From contig LUCM01006846.1 in NCBI GenBank assembly GCA_008360955.1, positions 100,895 to 164,894 on the forward strand: a stretch of DNA of 64,000 nucleotides, written 5' to 3'. Origin of the DNA: Fasciolopsis buskii (Eukaryota > Platyhelminthes > Trematoda > Plagiorchiida > Fasciolidae). Below the pieces are notes generated by a model. The model was not told the DNA's origin and did not search any database. It was given only the letters and a program-made list of their open reading frames with translations. The translations under genes and the position numbers were made by a program. Position 1 is the stretch's first letter. Each line of letters begins with the position of its first letter. This document shows positions 14,641 to 27,470 of the stretch, piece after piece.

Positions 14641-17600
14641 AATATCAATCATTGTTACAAAACAGTTGAATAATTATTATGAATATTTCAACTTTGATTC
14701 CGTATAAGTATCCAGTTCTTTTGTAAATAGATAATCGTTTGTTAGCTGGATGAAATAACCCTTGATGCGGAGTGGAATAAATTTGTATTTTCAAATCCAT
14801 CCGGTTCATGAACATCCGGTGTGAAGCTGGTTGTGCCGGCCGGACATATTTTCGACCGCGAGGTTTTATATGGACATGAGGCACGTGTGGCAGTTGGCTT
14901 AAGAACGGTTTTGCTTGTTTTGTGCTTTATCTTGCTCCGATACAGTCCAGAGGTGGACATTTGCATGGGTGGAAATAAACGAACGTAAAGGCACTGGCAG
15001 ATGATCCACCAAATTTGCGGAATTTTATCAACATTCATTTCGCGGCTTTATCTCTGGACTGATGCACGAAAGATGTAAAGCCTTTACGAAACAATTTGCT
15101 GCCGAGATGCAAAGTGATTAATCTAAAGGTCACTTCGCACTTTTAGATGTCGACTACATCATCTACTGTTACTCATTCGCAATCATTCGTGAGGAAGCGA
15201 AATGATGTCTGGCTCATTGATATAATTCTGCCAAACATTCGACAAGGTTTCACATATAGTTACACGGCAAATTTTTCACCTAGAAGTAGTAAAAATGACC
15301 GAAAACTTGCTGGTCAAAGAGCTTTGTGATTATTAAGGAGGAAGAAAATCCGCGTCCATTCAATCTGATCTAGTTTTTTGAGAAAAGGTTAGTAGAGTTA
15401 ATATAAAAAATTACATAGAAAGTTGCCAAGTGTGAATTACAGAACTGGTTATAAATAACTTCATCTACTTGGTTTGTAGTTCAGAAAGATTTTGCGACAA
15501 CTAGACATTTATCACTGAATGTTGAGTCCGAAACTGCTAGGCGTCCGTGTAAGCAATTTTCAATAGTCTGTATTATCTTAACGTGGTTTTATTAAATACA
15601 CCAAATGCTATTTACGTTGAAAATCTCCCTCAGGCTCATGCAGAAAATAATGCCCAGTTCAGAATTGTGGGAGATATCTTCCACTGACATGATATTTTTC
15701 AATAGCACCACTGGTTGCCGAATAAGAATGAACCACAATTGGATTTGAGGTGGTAAATGCAAGTACACTATAGGTGCCCTGCAAAACATTGTTACAAAAT
15801 CCGACATAGAATTTTGAAATCAAACACCGCTGACGCTATGTGAAGAAGAAGGTTATTCTTGTAGGTGTTTTAAACTGGAGTGACGTGCCATAAGCGCACG
15901 TTTCGATTTTCTAAATGTGTTCTCGTTTGCTTCGTTAACAGCAAACGACAAAGCTCAGCGAAACCAAAAACCACCTCTTATGTTCGATTTGGAGAGTCGA
16001 TATTATCAGAAATCCACCGTGATGGTATTTTCTCCACTAGTGGTAGTTATTACGTTTAAAAACACTGCCTTCACTCGCCCATAACTGAAGACTGTTACAT
16101 TATGCGTCACATTTCATAGAGTCTTGAAATGAGAACGGCGCATCCAGGCACATAAATCGGTACATCTAAACGTTCCCTGGGAGTTACTTGATTGTAATGC
16201 TTGATTTAAGAAAGAGTGCCCACGGTAATCGAAACTTTGGGGAATTATAATGTCCACCAAGAACGTCATGCTATTACCGTTATGACATTCAAAACAAAAG
16301 GAAAATTATGCTAATTTGAAATAATGCAAAAAAGTTCAACTGAAGCCACCAGCCGCAAAATGTCCATTTTTTCGTCCTTTATGGACCCAGGTAATTCTCG
16401 GGACGCTTACCTGTAGAATACAACGGTTTCATCTGCTACTGAGACACAAACAATTTAAATTATTCTGGAGATTTGGAAATTGTGGCTGTGAATTTCGTTT
16501 TCGGTGACTAAGGAAAAATCTACGTCGTGATCAAATCAGTTGCTTGTGAAAGCTCAGTGATCCTGCCTGTTCGTCTTGTTCTTTGGCTTCCAGATAGCTT
16601 CTGAGGTTGCGGACGTAACGTGTTTAATCGTACTGCCAGTAGCATTTTGTAGACGTATTTTCAGTTGGATGTATCGCATAATAAACTCTACGTTACAAGC
16701 TAAGGTGCTTTCGACAGAACTCTTCGCTTCGCAGTCCATAAGAGCAACGCTCTCTATCAGTCACAGAAAGATTATTTTGTCAGGAGTCAGTATCTGTGCT
16801 CTCAATATGATGCCGCAGAAATTTAACACTAATGAGTCAAAAATGATCCCCAATTCTTTTGAATTAATTACTCTAGTGCTTGGAACGGGAACACAATACA
16901 CGGTTAAAAGCCAGTGGTAAATTTGCCAAGGAAGCTAAAGGGCGACATATGCAGTTAGGTGACGTAATTTACCTTGTATCGATCCTTTTTACAGAGGCGG
17001 AATCTCTGTTAGATTAAAGCTAAAGTATACTAGTTAATTACCACTGGCATTGTTGTTTGTCACAAAATCAAACCAATGGAAGTAGTAGATTACTTTAAAG
17101 TTTAGCTCCAGTTCATGTCTCAACACTACGCTTTCATTTTCTAGGATAAAGTTGAGCAAAGTGGGAGAGGTAAAAAGCGTTTTGATTTTATAGGATAACT
17201 TGGATAAATTATTTTACGTCTATTCGGCCAGCCTATTGCACTCATTTCTTTAGCCTGGCTAGTGAACATACATGCCGTTCTTGACAACGAAGGCAAGACA
17301 TTTGGAAAATAGGAATTGAAAGACTGGACGGATCAGAAGTCACACTTATTCGGTTGGCACACTACCGGTTTCGCGATAATTGTCGCTTCTACGCCGTACT
17401 ATCTTGTACACTCCGATATTGATCTCCGTACCAGAATTTCATTTGAATCACTAGGGCTGTGCATGGAGGATGAATCGATTTATGGACCACAACGGTGAAT
17501 TTTTGGCGGTTTCCGTTGATTAGTCAAGGGCAACCTTCGGAAAGAAGACACGTCGTTTTAAGTATTCGGTTTCAATTGTGTTAAGCTTGACGAAACTGGT

Positions 17601-19991
17601 AGTGAGCTTCTAGGGAAATTTTGTTCTCTCTTCAATTTGCCATGATACTTACTATAAAACCGAAACCTTAGGACCAAGTGTTCTCTTTCCAAATCTAGCC
17701 CTTGCATAACCAATGAAAACCATCCACAATTCACTGCTGGGATTCACGTATACCACTGGACGAACTGGACTCAAATATAACAAACTGATAAAAGAGGTTA
17801 TATCTGATTACTGTCTACTTTTAAAGGGAGCATTTTTCACTATTCCATGTAGCGAATCGGTAAACTTCTCTCCACTAAGATCGATTTCACTCGCCTAAGA
17901 TGAGGACACTTAGCCGGACGATAGTTGTCATAATTGTACTCCGTAGTCCATTTCACCCTTACGCAGTAAAACAGCCGTGACAAGTTTGACCTTGTCCTTC
18001 CTAGTTCTGAAAAAGCTGCACTCTCCACCCCAAACGTTTTAACTCATTTCAGTTAATGGTTTAAACAGAGATTACCACACGGGTAATGAGCAAATCTTAC
18101 ACGGATTTTGGAAAAACGGAATTATTGACCATATTGTAGAATATTTATGGGAAATTGATATAATCCTTTGTAAACTGAAAAACGATGAAAATCTGAGTAG
18201 CCCACAAAATTTCAGATGCAAATCATGAGGTATGAAATCTATAATGTTTTCCGCCCAAATTCTGCCGACTGGTCCGATGAGTTGCCCAAGTGCAGGCGAT
18301 GGACAAATGATTTTGAAGGTGGCCACTGGAGAAAGCAAATGTCCGAATCCCAAATTCACCAGTCACTTGGGTAGTAGGCGGCAGCTTGGTGATTTCCGGC
18401 ACCGTTTTTACACTTGTCTTCTTGAAAACCTTTGTGCTTTCTATAACATCACAAGTTTTAAGAATAAGGTTCATGGCTCCAAGTGCCCGGAATCTTCGAG
18501 AATATGTGGTATGCGCAATCAGAAAATAGAAACCCAGTAAATGCAGGTTTGTTTTCGAAAGCTTCTACGGTCCGGTCTCGTTGTCCTCAAGTTTGGGAGA
18601 TAGATAGCAATTAGTTGAATTGATTCTAGGCAGCAGCATAACTGTTCTTCGATTAACCAGGCTTGTAGTGGATGCATTGCTGAGACAAAAACAAAATGGT
18701 GTACTGTCCAAAATGAGTGAATGGAAAAAAGCTTCATTTTCTAGTGCCTCTGTTTATTCTTTGTTGCGTGACATGTTTGATTAGCACCAGGATACGCCAT
18801 TGTTCATGAATGCCTTACAGTGATTGTCTTTCCTTCCGCCTGGAAGAGGAATGTGATATGGTCCCTAAATTTTATGCTTCAACTGTTCGCGCACATTAGA
18901 CTGAATCTTTCGTCAACCTTATTGTTGTCACTTTAACTAATGGAAATGAAGGCTTTTTATTTTCGCGGAAGACTTGAAAAGCGAACTGGCAAAGGATCCT
19001 GCCCAACAATTGAAAGTTTCCTATGAAAGGGACCAAACTGTCCCGTAGTAACCGGGGGTAACTACTATTACCTAATTCCAGTCGGACATGCTATGTAGAA
19101 ATGAAAAATTATGGCGAAATAAAGAAACAATTATTTTTTCCCCAGTTTGCGAATATTTTCCGTGGCTTATAGTTGCTTTCCTGATTTGCAACTGTTTTCA
19201 TCACAGTACAGTGGGCAAGTTTATTTTACAAAGAAAAAATCATTTTCGCCCGTTTCAGTTGCCCCTGAATATCGATTTGGAAATTCACCAGCACACCTTG
19301 AAACAGCTTCGCGGATACTAATACACGTGACAACCGGGACAGCATGTGATCGGATTGCATTTAAATTTTTCTAACTCCGTCTTTCTTTACAAGAAAGCCC
19401 ATCAAAAGCACTGTCCACATTCAATACACGAGAATTCTTTTAGCAAGCTATCTTGTAATACATTTACTTGTTGGAATCCTGTGTTTACACAGTGGTTTCT
19501 TGCACGTTCGCTGGCCTCCTCAAAGCTTCCACTGAAGTCCCTTGAGTACTTGGTTCCGTTAGCATCTTGATTTATGTGTTGAATTCACAACCGGAATTGG
19601 TTTACGCACCAAATACTTAACTATTCGATCGCATAAAATGTCAGTAGTATAAACTCCGGACAGAAAACAGTTACTAACTCCGGGCATTTCTTCACTGATA
19701 TTGTATCGTAAACGATTACCGTGACCAATTTCATAAGATAGGGCTAAAGACAGGGACAATGAAAGCACAATTAGCTAGGATTAGAACGCTCAGTTGTAAA
19801 TTAGCAAGCAGAGCGATAGATAAAAGAAGTATCACCTAACTCCTTGAAAATTCCCAGCGAGCACACTGAGAAACCATAAGTTGGCTAACAACCTCGCTTT
19901 CAGTGATTCGTATTCACACTATCACAATACATTAGGGAGAATGTTTAAGGGGAATTGGATTGATCACATAAAAATACGAGTGGGTAAGGGA
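14641..19991. other. Unassigned flank, no gene recognised
   Basis: 5.3 kb. Two frames read somewhat protein-like (16554-16760 minus and 18223-18540 either strand), but neither matches a family I know nor has paired splice sites. No repeats recognised. Confidence 0.5.
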
Positions 19992-20370
19992 TTTGTGGTG
20001 TTATATGCATAACCTGAATACACCAGAACGTGCTGTATTGTTTGTTTTATGGTCTAGGGTTTGTATTGGGACGGAGTGCGGGCCACGGGGAGTTGAAGCG
20101 CAACCACAAATTGTCTTTGAGCACAGTGGAGGACTATAAAGACGGATCGCGACAGTTACCGCAGTGCTCAAGATGCCAACCCAGACTGTTGACCCCGGAC
20201 CCTGTATAAGGTCAGGGGTCGTCACAATCCTTTGCTGTGCGCTCAAAAACAATTTTTGGTTGCCCTCCAACTCTCCTGGCCCACCCTCCGTCCCAAAACA
20301 AACCTTAGACCACAAACCACTTAATACAACATGTTCATCTGTATTCCGAATATTCCTGAAACACCACAAA
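19992..20370. repeat. Foldback element: 150-bp imperfect inverted repeat
   Basis: The left arm (19992 to about 20147) and the reverse complement of the right arm (about 20215-20370) align throughout. Landmarks: TTTGTGGTGTT at the outer ends, GGAATACA / TGAATACA, TTGGGACGGAG / TTTGGGACGGAG, and GGGCCA then AGTTG then GCAACCA. A short hairpin (20191-20220, GACCCC...GGGGTC) sits between the arms. It looks like a MITE or other foldback repeat. No coding potential. Confidence 0.8.
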
Positions 20371-22671
20371 CATCAATTACTTGGTGATAACAAAGGTTCG
20401 ATAATTTTTTCTAACCTTAGGTGTTTAATGTTAAAGTTTCACTCTTGTCCTTATAACATTTCAAGGCGCCTTTAATTTGCGAACTTTTGGTGGGTAAAAT
20501 AATGCTGCATTACGAAAGATATACATTGATACACTAGTCGTTGTAAGATTTGCCAAAGCAACAATAAATAACCAACTTAATAAGATCTATTTCTCAGTGA
20601 AAATGTAAAACGGAGACACAAAAACTACTTAACGTACCAGTGTGAACCGCTGACACTATGTTGGCGACACTTGATTGCGGAGATCAATCCGTACTGAGCT
20701 TCCACCAGAATGACCCTAACTGTCAACAGATAAACTGAAAGTAACTACTGCCAAAGACACGTTGTGGCTCGCTAGAGGTGATGACTATATTTGCTTGATA
20801 TGCTAACCAACCCAATTGTTGGGAGAACATCGTTGAGAAGAATTGTGAAAGAAATGGAAAAGGATGTGAATGTAAGCGCAAAATACAGGTACACTATGCC
20901 ACAAAATCTTTGAATATAGATCTGAAGTGACCTCAAGTTTCCCAAATCACATAGCAATGGATTTACACCCATCCCCACCTTAACTAGATCCAGACATATG
21001 CTAAAACAAGAAGAACTGAAAACCAATGACAGAAGAAATCTGCCATTTGTCTATCAATGTCTAGGTTCGCAAAGAATGTTCCGTCGATCGAGCTGAAAAA
21101 TGGCACGAATACTTGAGCACACGTTTTCAGCAGGGTAATCAGATTCAAATGTTTGTATTCGACTTTTACAAAAATCAAAAGCGCAAGGCATCTAATTTGG
21201 CCACATTACAGCGGTCAGAAATTATAACCCCAAATGCAGCAATCTGAAACAAATGTCCGCAGAAAGTGATTCCTGAGATGAAACGAAAGCTTCAACCATC
21301 TCAGTTTCCCCAGATTAGTTGCGAAGAAATCTAAACCAGGGGCAGATTTGCACCCTATTAATGAAGTACCTAGTTTGCGTATTCATGGTTTACTGGAAAT
21401 AAATTAAACCCACATCCACCAAATAAACTTTGAAAGGTAAACAAGAGCAGTTTTAAGAACGTTGTAAGTCTGTGTTTGGCTCAATCACTTCATTTGCAAA
21501 CGAAATAATAATGCTGATTATTGAAATTCAGGTAAGTTTTCCGAAAAACGATTGATCAATTTTTGGCCCTACTTCAGTAGTTTTGAGTATGTTATCATCT
21601 GTTGTTGTCCTATGCATAGTAGACGTCGTTGATTAGTCGTGAATACAAGTGTTGAAGAGCGGTCTCTTTTTCCAAAAACCATGACTGGTGAACCCTTAGA
21701 CACTCGCGGGACCTTAGATTACGTCATAAACACCAAATTTGTGTACTATCTGTCAAGGACGGTGCGCTTAGGAGTTATGCGTAGGTTTATAAATAGCTGT
21801 ACTGCCATATCGGTAGTCTGGTTAGAATTTAGCTGGCATGTTTCATTACCTCTCTCTGTCTGTAATCGAGTGGGAAAATGTTGTCTCCTATACTCGACTT
21901 CACTCCAACTTTGCCAGAGGACGTTCTACAGAACGCTTTATTTGGTCTGACAGAACGTTCGATTGCTCTTTCTCTAGGGGACAGGGAATTTCGCTTAGGA
22001 TATGAAGACAGTACTGCTTAGTTGAGGAACAAAACACAAATAATTCGACGTATTTTGGATGGTTTGATGACTGGGGTATCCCGGTGACCTATGTGCTTTG
22101 CGCCTTTGAAGTGCAAGATCAACAGGGGACTGCGCCAGCACACCGTTTTTGCTGATCGGCTAGCGTTAGTTCATACATTTAAGTTCTCGGGGAGGTCGGC
22201 AGCATAAAAGTTGCATTGAACAGTTTGTTAAAAGTGTGACATTTGAATTAACGGAAGAAACGTTCTGCTTCCTTCCGATGAAAGATTATAAGATACCAAG
22301 GTCCGCAATATTCAGTTCAGCTGTTAAACCTGACCTCGGCGAGTTATGGATGCTTCAGATATTTTTTCTGTATTCGACGAGCGATATGAGAGAAGAGCCG
22401 ATCAAATCTGGTGTATATGGCAGATGAATAGTTACAAGGTGAATGGTGTTTTTGAATGTTAATGTGCTCGTCCTGGCAGCATTCGTTTGTTCGGTTACAT
22501 TTTATGAATGCCGGGCAATCGTTTACTTTCCAATTAGGATTTGTGCTTGATTTCCATTTGGTTGGCTATAATTTGTCGAAAATGGTCCTAGGTCTAAGTT
22601 CTCTTCATGATGGATATGCCCAGCCGGCGACCTATGACAAGAATGATGAATCTCTTATCTTTTACTTCTTT
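20371..22671. other. Unassigned flank
   Basis: 2.3 kb of unique-looking DNA between the foldback element and the SINE at 22.7 kb. Nothing recognised beyond chance frames (up to 103 codons). Confidence 0.5.
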
Positions 22672-22832
22672 TATTAATGAAATAACGATGTACACCATTT
22701 TTGAGGAAGGGGGCCGCGGCCAACAGAGGATTGCCAAGTGGGGAATTCGATCCGCGGTGGGAGGATTCCAACCCGCGAACTTCACATCCGAACTCCGCGA
22801 TCTTATCCGCTTGACCCCCGCCGGCGTGAACA
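22672..22832 (-). repeat. tRNA-derived SINE (family C), copy 1
   Basis: Minus strand: GGTCAAGCGGATAAGATCGC (A-box like), GGGTTGGAATCC (B-box like), then CTCTGTTGGCCGCGGCCCCC and the tail CAAAAATGGTGTACATCG. The A-box type TGGTCAAGCGG resembles class II tRNAs such as Ser or Leu. Shares head and tail with 54325-54470 and 57655-57820. Confidence 0.8.
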
Positions 22833-23429
22833 CATCTGTTTTTTATTTTCTATTCACAATCGCGTTAGAACCACATGAAAGGTAATTTCCCAGACAAAAT
22901 CTAATATTAAACACAAAAATCGTACTAAAAAATGCAAGGTTTCTTTGCAGAATTAGCTATGTGATAGATAAAGGTCTTGTGGAATGCTTTTTCTGCTAAG
23001 TATTGTAGTCTACTACATGGGAATGAAGCGACATTTAAATCATTATTACATAACTTAATCTCAGAATAGGTTATCATCTGAAGATAGGCTGCTTTTACTT
23101 TGTTACACACGTGGCATCAGTGACAACGAAATCGCGCGAATAAAGTCATATGAGGAATCATTTTACATACAAGCGTGAAATCTGTCCTGCTGACGTCAAA
23201 ACGGAAGGTCAGTAGCTAATTAGTTCGTCAGGCAGTGTCCTAAAAGGCGTTCTGCTTTCAGTATATATTTCCATGCTGTATCATTTTCCAAAATGCCTTC
23301 ATTTTCGACCAGTACGAAACCTTGATGCACACAATGAACGGTTGATCAGACGCAATCAGCAAAGAGCAGGCTCCCATTTATTTCGGAACAAATCTGTCTT
23401 TGACATTCGAGAACTGTTATTTAAAAAGT

Positions 23430-23455
23430 TGTATAACTGTATAACTGTATAACTG
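23430..23455. repeat. Short tandem repeat, TATAACTG x3
   Basis: Three consecutive 8-base units (TATAACTG), followed by ATTC. Isolated; no function suggested. Confidence 0.8.
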
Positions 23456-23689
23456 ATTCTAACGTAGTCGCTTTTTTAAATTCTGGCCGACTGACGGCCT
23501 TGAATTGTGATTGTTCTGTCCAGTAATCCTTCCCAGCTTCTGTTCAGTAGCAATTGCCGATCGTTTAACTCAACTGAACTGCTGTCCATTCCCTGGGGAA
23601 TTGCTGACATGGAAAAGACGGACGCTTGGTGACAGCGAAATTCTCGGATTGGCTTAATCTTAGGAGACTTCAATAGCCAGGCTGCCGAA

Positions 23690-24060
23690 TGGTGAGCGAT
23701 GGTAATGTGTTACCGATGACAAAAACGATAACGCATTTGGTGGTGATGGTTGAGACATTTCAGCTAGTTTCACTCATTTGGATAATGATATCAATCAAAC
23801 AGTTGTTCCCGATGCTACTGTTGATGACTATAACCATGATGAGCGGATAATGACCATCTTGATAAAGATGAAATGCATGATAAATTGGGACATGATGATG
23901 ATGTCGTACATGATGATTATGGTCAGTTAGAGGATTTAAATAATTCCGTTGATAATTATAACGGTGGCTTTAATGACGAGGGCAACAGCAGATAATGGTG
24001 TTGACAGCATTTCCGACAACGACGATTCGGATGATGAGTTTGAACATGCCATTTTGTGGT
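23690..24060. repeat. Second, weaker GAT-rich patch
   Basis: GATGATGATG and related units at 23890-23930, with scattered GAT, GAC and AAT triplets around. Similar in style to the 13.4-14.6 kb tract but more decayed. No gene recognised. Confidence 0.6.
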
Positions 24061-25039
24061 TACTAAGGGTTATCTGATTTGTGGTGTAAAATACTTGAAC
24101 GATGCCAAAACTGGTGACGAAAAGGTTCAGAGAGTGTTATTATCAAAAAGCACCATGCTGATGGCCACATGGATGTTTTCGATTGCATTCACCCCGCAGA
24201 TTTAGGTACTCACTAAGGAAATCATATCCCTTGGCTTCTCTGTGCCATTCATTATTACTCATCTGATGGGGAAATAGTTGGCCGTCTACGAATACAAAGT
24301 TCACTTTGCAAAGGCGAATTTTCAGCAGACGATTGTTTCGTTTACCCTAGAATTCCACGGCATTATCCATTCGATCCGAAGCCAAAAGACATCCTCATAT
24401 GAACCCCGTACATCCGAATTCTACGCAGTAGGTGCCACAGAAATCAAAGGAGTGTCTATCGCAACCACCAGCCGAACTTTCCACCCACCATTACCCTATG
24501 ATGCAATAAAACCGTTCTAAGGCTCTATCGGACTTGTCAATCGATAAGCATGTTCAACTGGATAATGCTGTAAGACCGATCGGTCAAATGATGTACGATG
24601 AAAATTAACTTCACACCAAAGCTATTTTAACAAATACCAAGAAAAATGTACGTAAACAAGAACGGCAGAGCCGAAGAATTGGCAGGTGAAAAACAACATC
24701 AGCAATACCTTGAACTTGAACCACTTACAGTTTAAAAGGTTTAAGTTAGTAAAGTAATAGTTTACATCGGCTTGAAAATAACTATAGTGAAAACGCAAAA
24801 TGTAGATTTAAACGGTCAAAAGAGCGGGAAATAACGAATGGTAAGAAAGAACGGTACACATTCTGTGGTTTTCTCGTTTCCGGACTTTATAACGAGACAA
24901 ATTTTGCAGGGAGATCATATAGCTTTCGTTCCACTGGCATCGATCGCGAGTCATTTTATCGTCTACAAATGGCGATCACTCTCATCACTCGGATCTCAGG
25001 TAGGAGTCCAAAACCGAAACTAGTTTTCTATTCCTTCAA
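24061..25039. other. Unassigned flank next to the LINE fossil
   Basis: Nearly 1 kb between the weak GAT patch and the 3' end of the LINE. It may include the LINE's untranslated tail, but I cannot place its end. Confidence 0.4.
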
Positions 25040-27470
25040 TTCAAGGCATAGCCTGACCACCGCGCTGCTTCTTCCAACCTTAGCTAGCACGTGCAAAAAG
25101 AGCACAAAAAGGTAGGGGATGAGCACGCACAAGTAAAAGGCGTCCAAACCACCGAAGGCAATGCAGAGCGACTACCTCAGTCAGAGGATAACTGTCTGCA
25201 TCCAACATCCGACAATGCACCTAGCCTATGCTCAACTTATGTTTCGGAGACATTTACGGTCGAATACAGATATCGCCGGACGTGTTCAGCGGAATAGGCC
25301 AGGTCTCCCAACCGTAAACGAGAACGCTATGAATTGCGGCATTGTATAGCCCTCCTTTGAGGGAAAGCCGGATATCATGACGACGTCACAAGTGTCATAG
25401 GTGCGCGAAAGCTGCTCTAGACTTTCCAGACACTGATATAACCTCCCCAATACATCCACCAGGTTTTACCAGGCTCCCAAGGTACTTGAAGCTATTGATT
25501 ACCTCTGACCGATCACCACAAGGGGTGACCGCAAGCATAAACTGCTAATCATGGAGAAGCACGCTGCATTTTGAAGGTACAAAGAACATGCCGTATCCGG
25601 ATACCTCAACCGCCAAACACCGCAGTGAGTGCTGAATTTCCTGTGCATCGTCACTCCGTGAGGCATTGTGGTGGCCGTACTACGAACCAAATTATCTGTT
25701 TCTCGCAGGAATTCAACATCATCGTTTAAACGACCAGAAAAAGTGCTCCCGAGAACATCCATAATAAAGTTGGAAAGAAATGGGTATATACGGAAGCTTC
25801 CCTACACTTTAGAGCAAACGACAAAAGGTGACGAAAGCTAGTCGTAACCTGTGACCCGAATTAAGGTATGACTGCACAACACTCCAAAGGCCAACACTTA
25901 CTTCTCAGGTACTCCATTCCTCAACAAATAGTTCCAGGGTACACACCTCTATTAGCGGAATTCAAGGCTATGCGAATGTCTAATTCTAAAAGGATCGTTG
26001 GCATTTGGAAGTCAAAACTACTGGAGTGACGATTTAATCGTCGACGGTCAGAATGGCGCCCAAGCTGTTCCATGCGTGTCCGCTTATCACGCGTGCTGCA
26101 AAGCAGCAGCGCTGACCCTATTCGGATTAAGCTAACATCCCGATGGTTAGCGCAGCTCATGCACCAAAGATGAGAATAACATTTGATTCCCCTCTCAAAG
26201 AGTGAACTTTCTCAGAAGATCAGACGTGCAACAACTAAACTCGAAGTTCTCTGGCCAGTACCATTCCTCTATCTTTAAACAGAACTGTGGAGAGGCCATG
26301 GTAGTCTGGCATGTCATGACGGTTTAGGTCTTGGATTTCTTTGTGCACAACCGCCTCAGAAAACATTTGTTGAGACAGTCTCCAGGAAGTGTATCGAAAT
26401 AGCTATGAGAGGGTCAGAGGCTGAAATACAGCTCAACTGCGCCTTGATGCGCTCGGCCGGGCGTATAATACACTGCTGCTGGTTGTGAATAGATTAACCT
26501 TCAGCATCACAAATCGTTTCGGTCACACCTAGTGCTCTCTTACGGGTACCTTTGATCAGGTGAACTAGCATTTTCCAATGCATCACTAGAGCACTAGAGG
26601 TCTAGGCCATTACGTGAGCCTACATGCAATACACATCTCGTGATCAGTCTCAGAAGACATCCAGGGTGTTACCTTGCGACGATGGAGGCCCGGACTCTTT
26701 AGGCTAGCAGGATGCATGGCACTCTTGATAGTTGTTGATGTTATTAGGTGGTATTTCCAATTCGCGATTCAGAAAAACAAGGGGACAGGCGGATCAGGGA
26801 GCTTATTGCAGTCTAACTGACATTGTATTGTGTGTTTTGAATGCCCGTCAGAGCACATGTACAGCTTGGTGCATATTAACGCGTGGTCGAAGTCGACGGA
26901 AGTGCTCCAGTACCATCGGCAGTCCCGTAGACACCCCCGCCATTCGTAGCTAATAGCCATGTGGTCGATCTGGATCCGTGGTTGACTCGAACAGGGCAGA
27001 CGGCAGTTGATATACCGGCGATTGGAGTGTTTGAGTTTGGCACGGCACCCGATGGTCAAACACAAGGCCAACAACGATCCCCTGTTTCCTGTACGGCAGA
27101 AATCGAAACCAAAATGGCCTCCTAAATGAGCCCCGTTCGAGGGTAGCAGACTTACTCTGGCATTCAGGTCATCTGCTTAAAGCACGATCTCATGTGTAAA
27201 ATGTCGTGTGATTTTTGACGGAAGTGGCCTTGATTGCGTGAGTGTTGCAACCTGTGGGCGCACACGCTGAGATGACATGGAAATCGCACCTATCAGAGTG
27301 ACAACTGTTTACTTTGCACGAACTTATGTCTCATTGTTCACAGCTGGCTTTCAGCTGAGATCCGGTCAAGCAGAGCAGCCTCAAACCTCGGACTGAGAGT
27401 CACACCACCTCCATTAAAACCAAGAGCTGCAACCTCGGGGTCCCTAGAAAGGTGCAGATGAAACCTCACG
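25040..27470 (-). mobile_element. Decayed non-LTR retrotransposon (LINE): endonuclease plus reverse transcriptase
   Basis: Minus-strand frames, broken by stops and shifts, follow in order the polyprotein of LINEs often annotated as craniofacial development protein 2-like or endonuclease-reverse transcriptase. Endonuclease: GGGVTLSPRFEAALLDRIS near 27.4 kb, DLNARV (family DFNAQV) near 27.16 kb, and IQIDHMAISYEWRG...DFDHAL near 26.87-26.98 kb. Linker: IKGTRKRALGVTETICDAEG followed by IHNQQQ near 26.45-26.57 kb. Reverse transcriptase: a LFKDRGMVLARELR block near 26.25 kb, NHRDVSLIRIGSALLL near 26.1 kb, and NFIMDVL near 25.75 kb. C-terminal part: NSFKYLGSL near 25.5 kb, LSLKGGLYNAAIHSVLVYGW near 25.3 kb, and GWKKQRGGQ near 25.06 kb. 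I did not find the YADD catalytic box, and the 5' end seems truncated. It cannot be active. The exact clade is uncertain (RTE-like or related). Confidence 0.85.

Noticed and set aside
16554..16760. Minus-strand frame with a plausible acceptor, possible terminal exon
   Set aside because: No donor-side partner, no family match and no clear poly(A) signal nearby.
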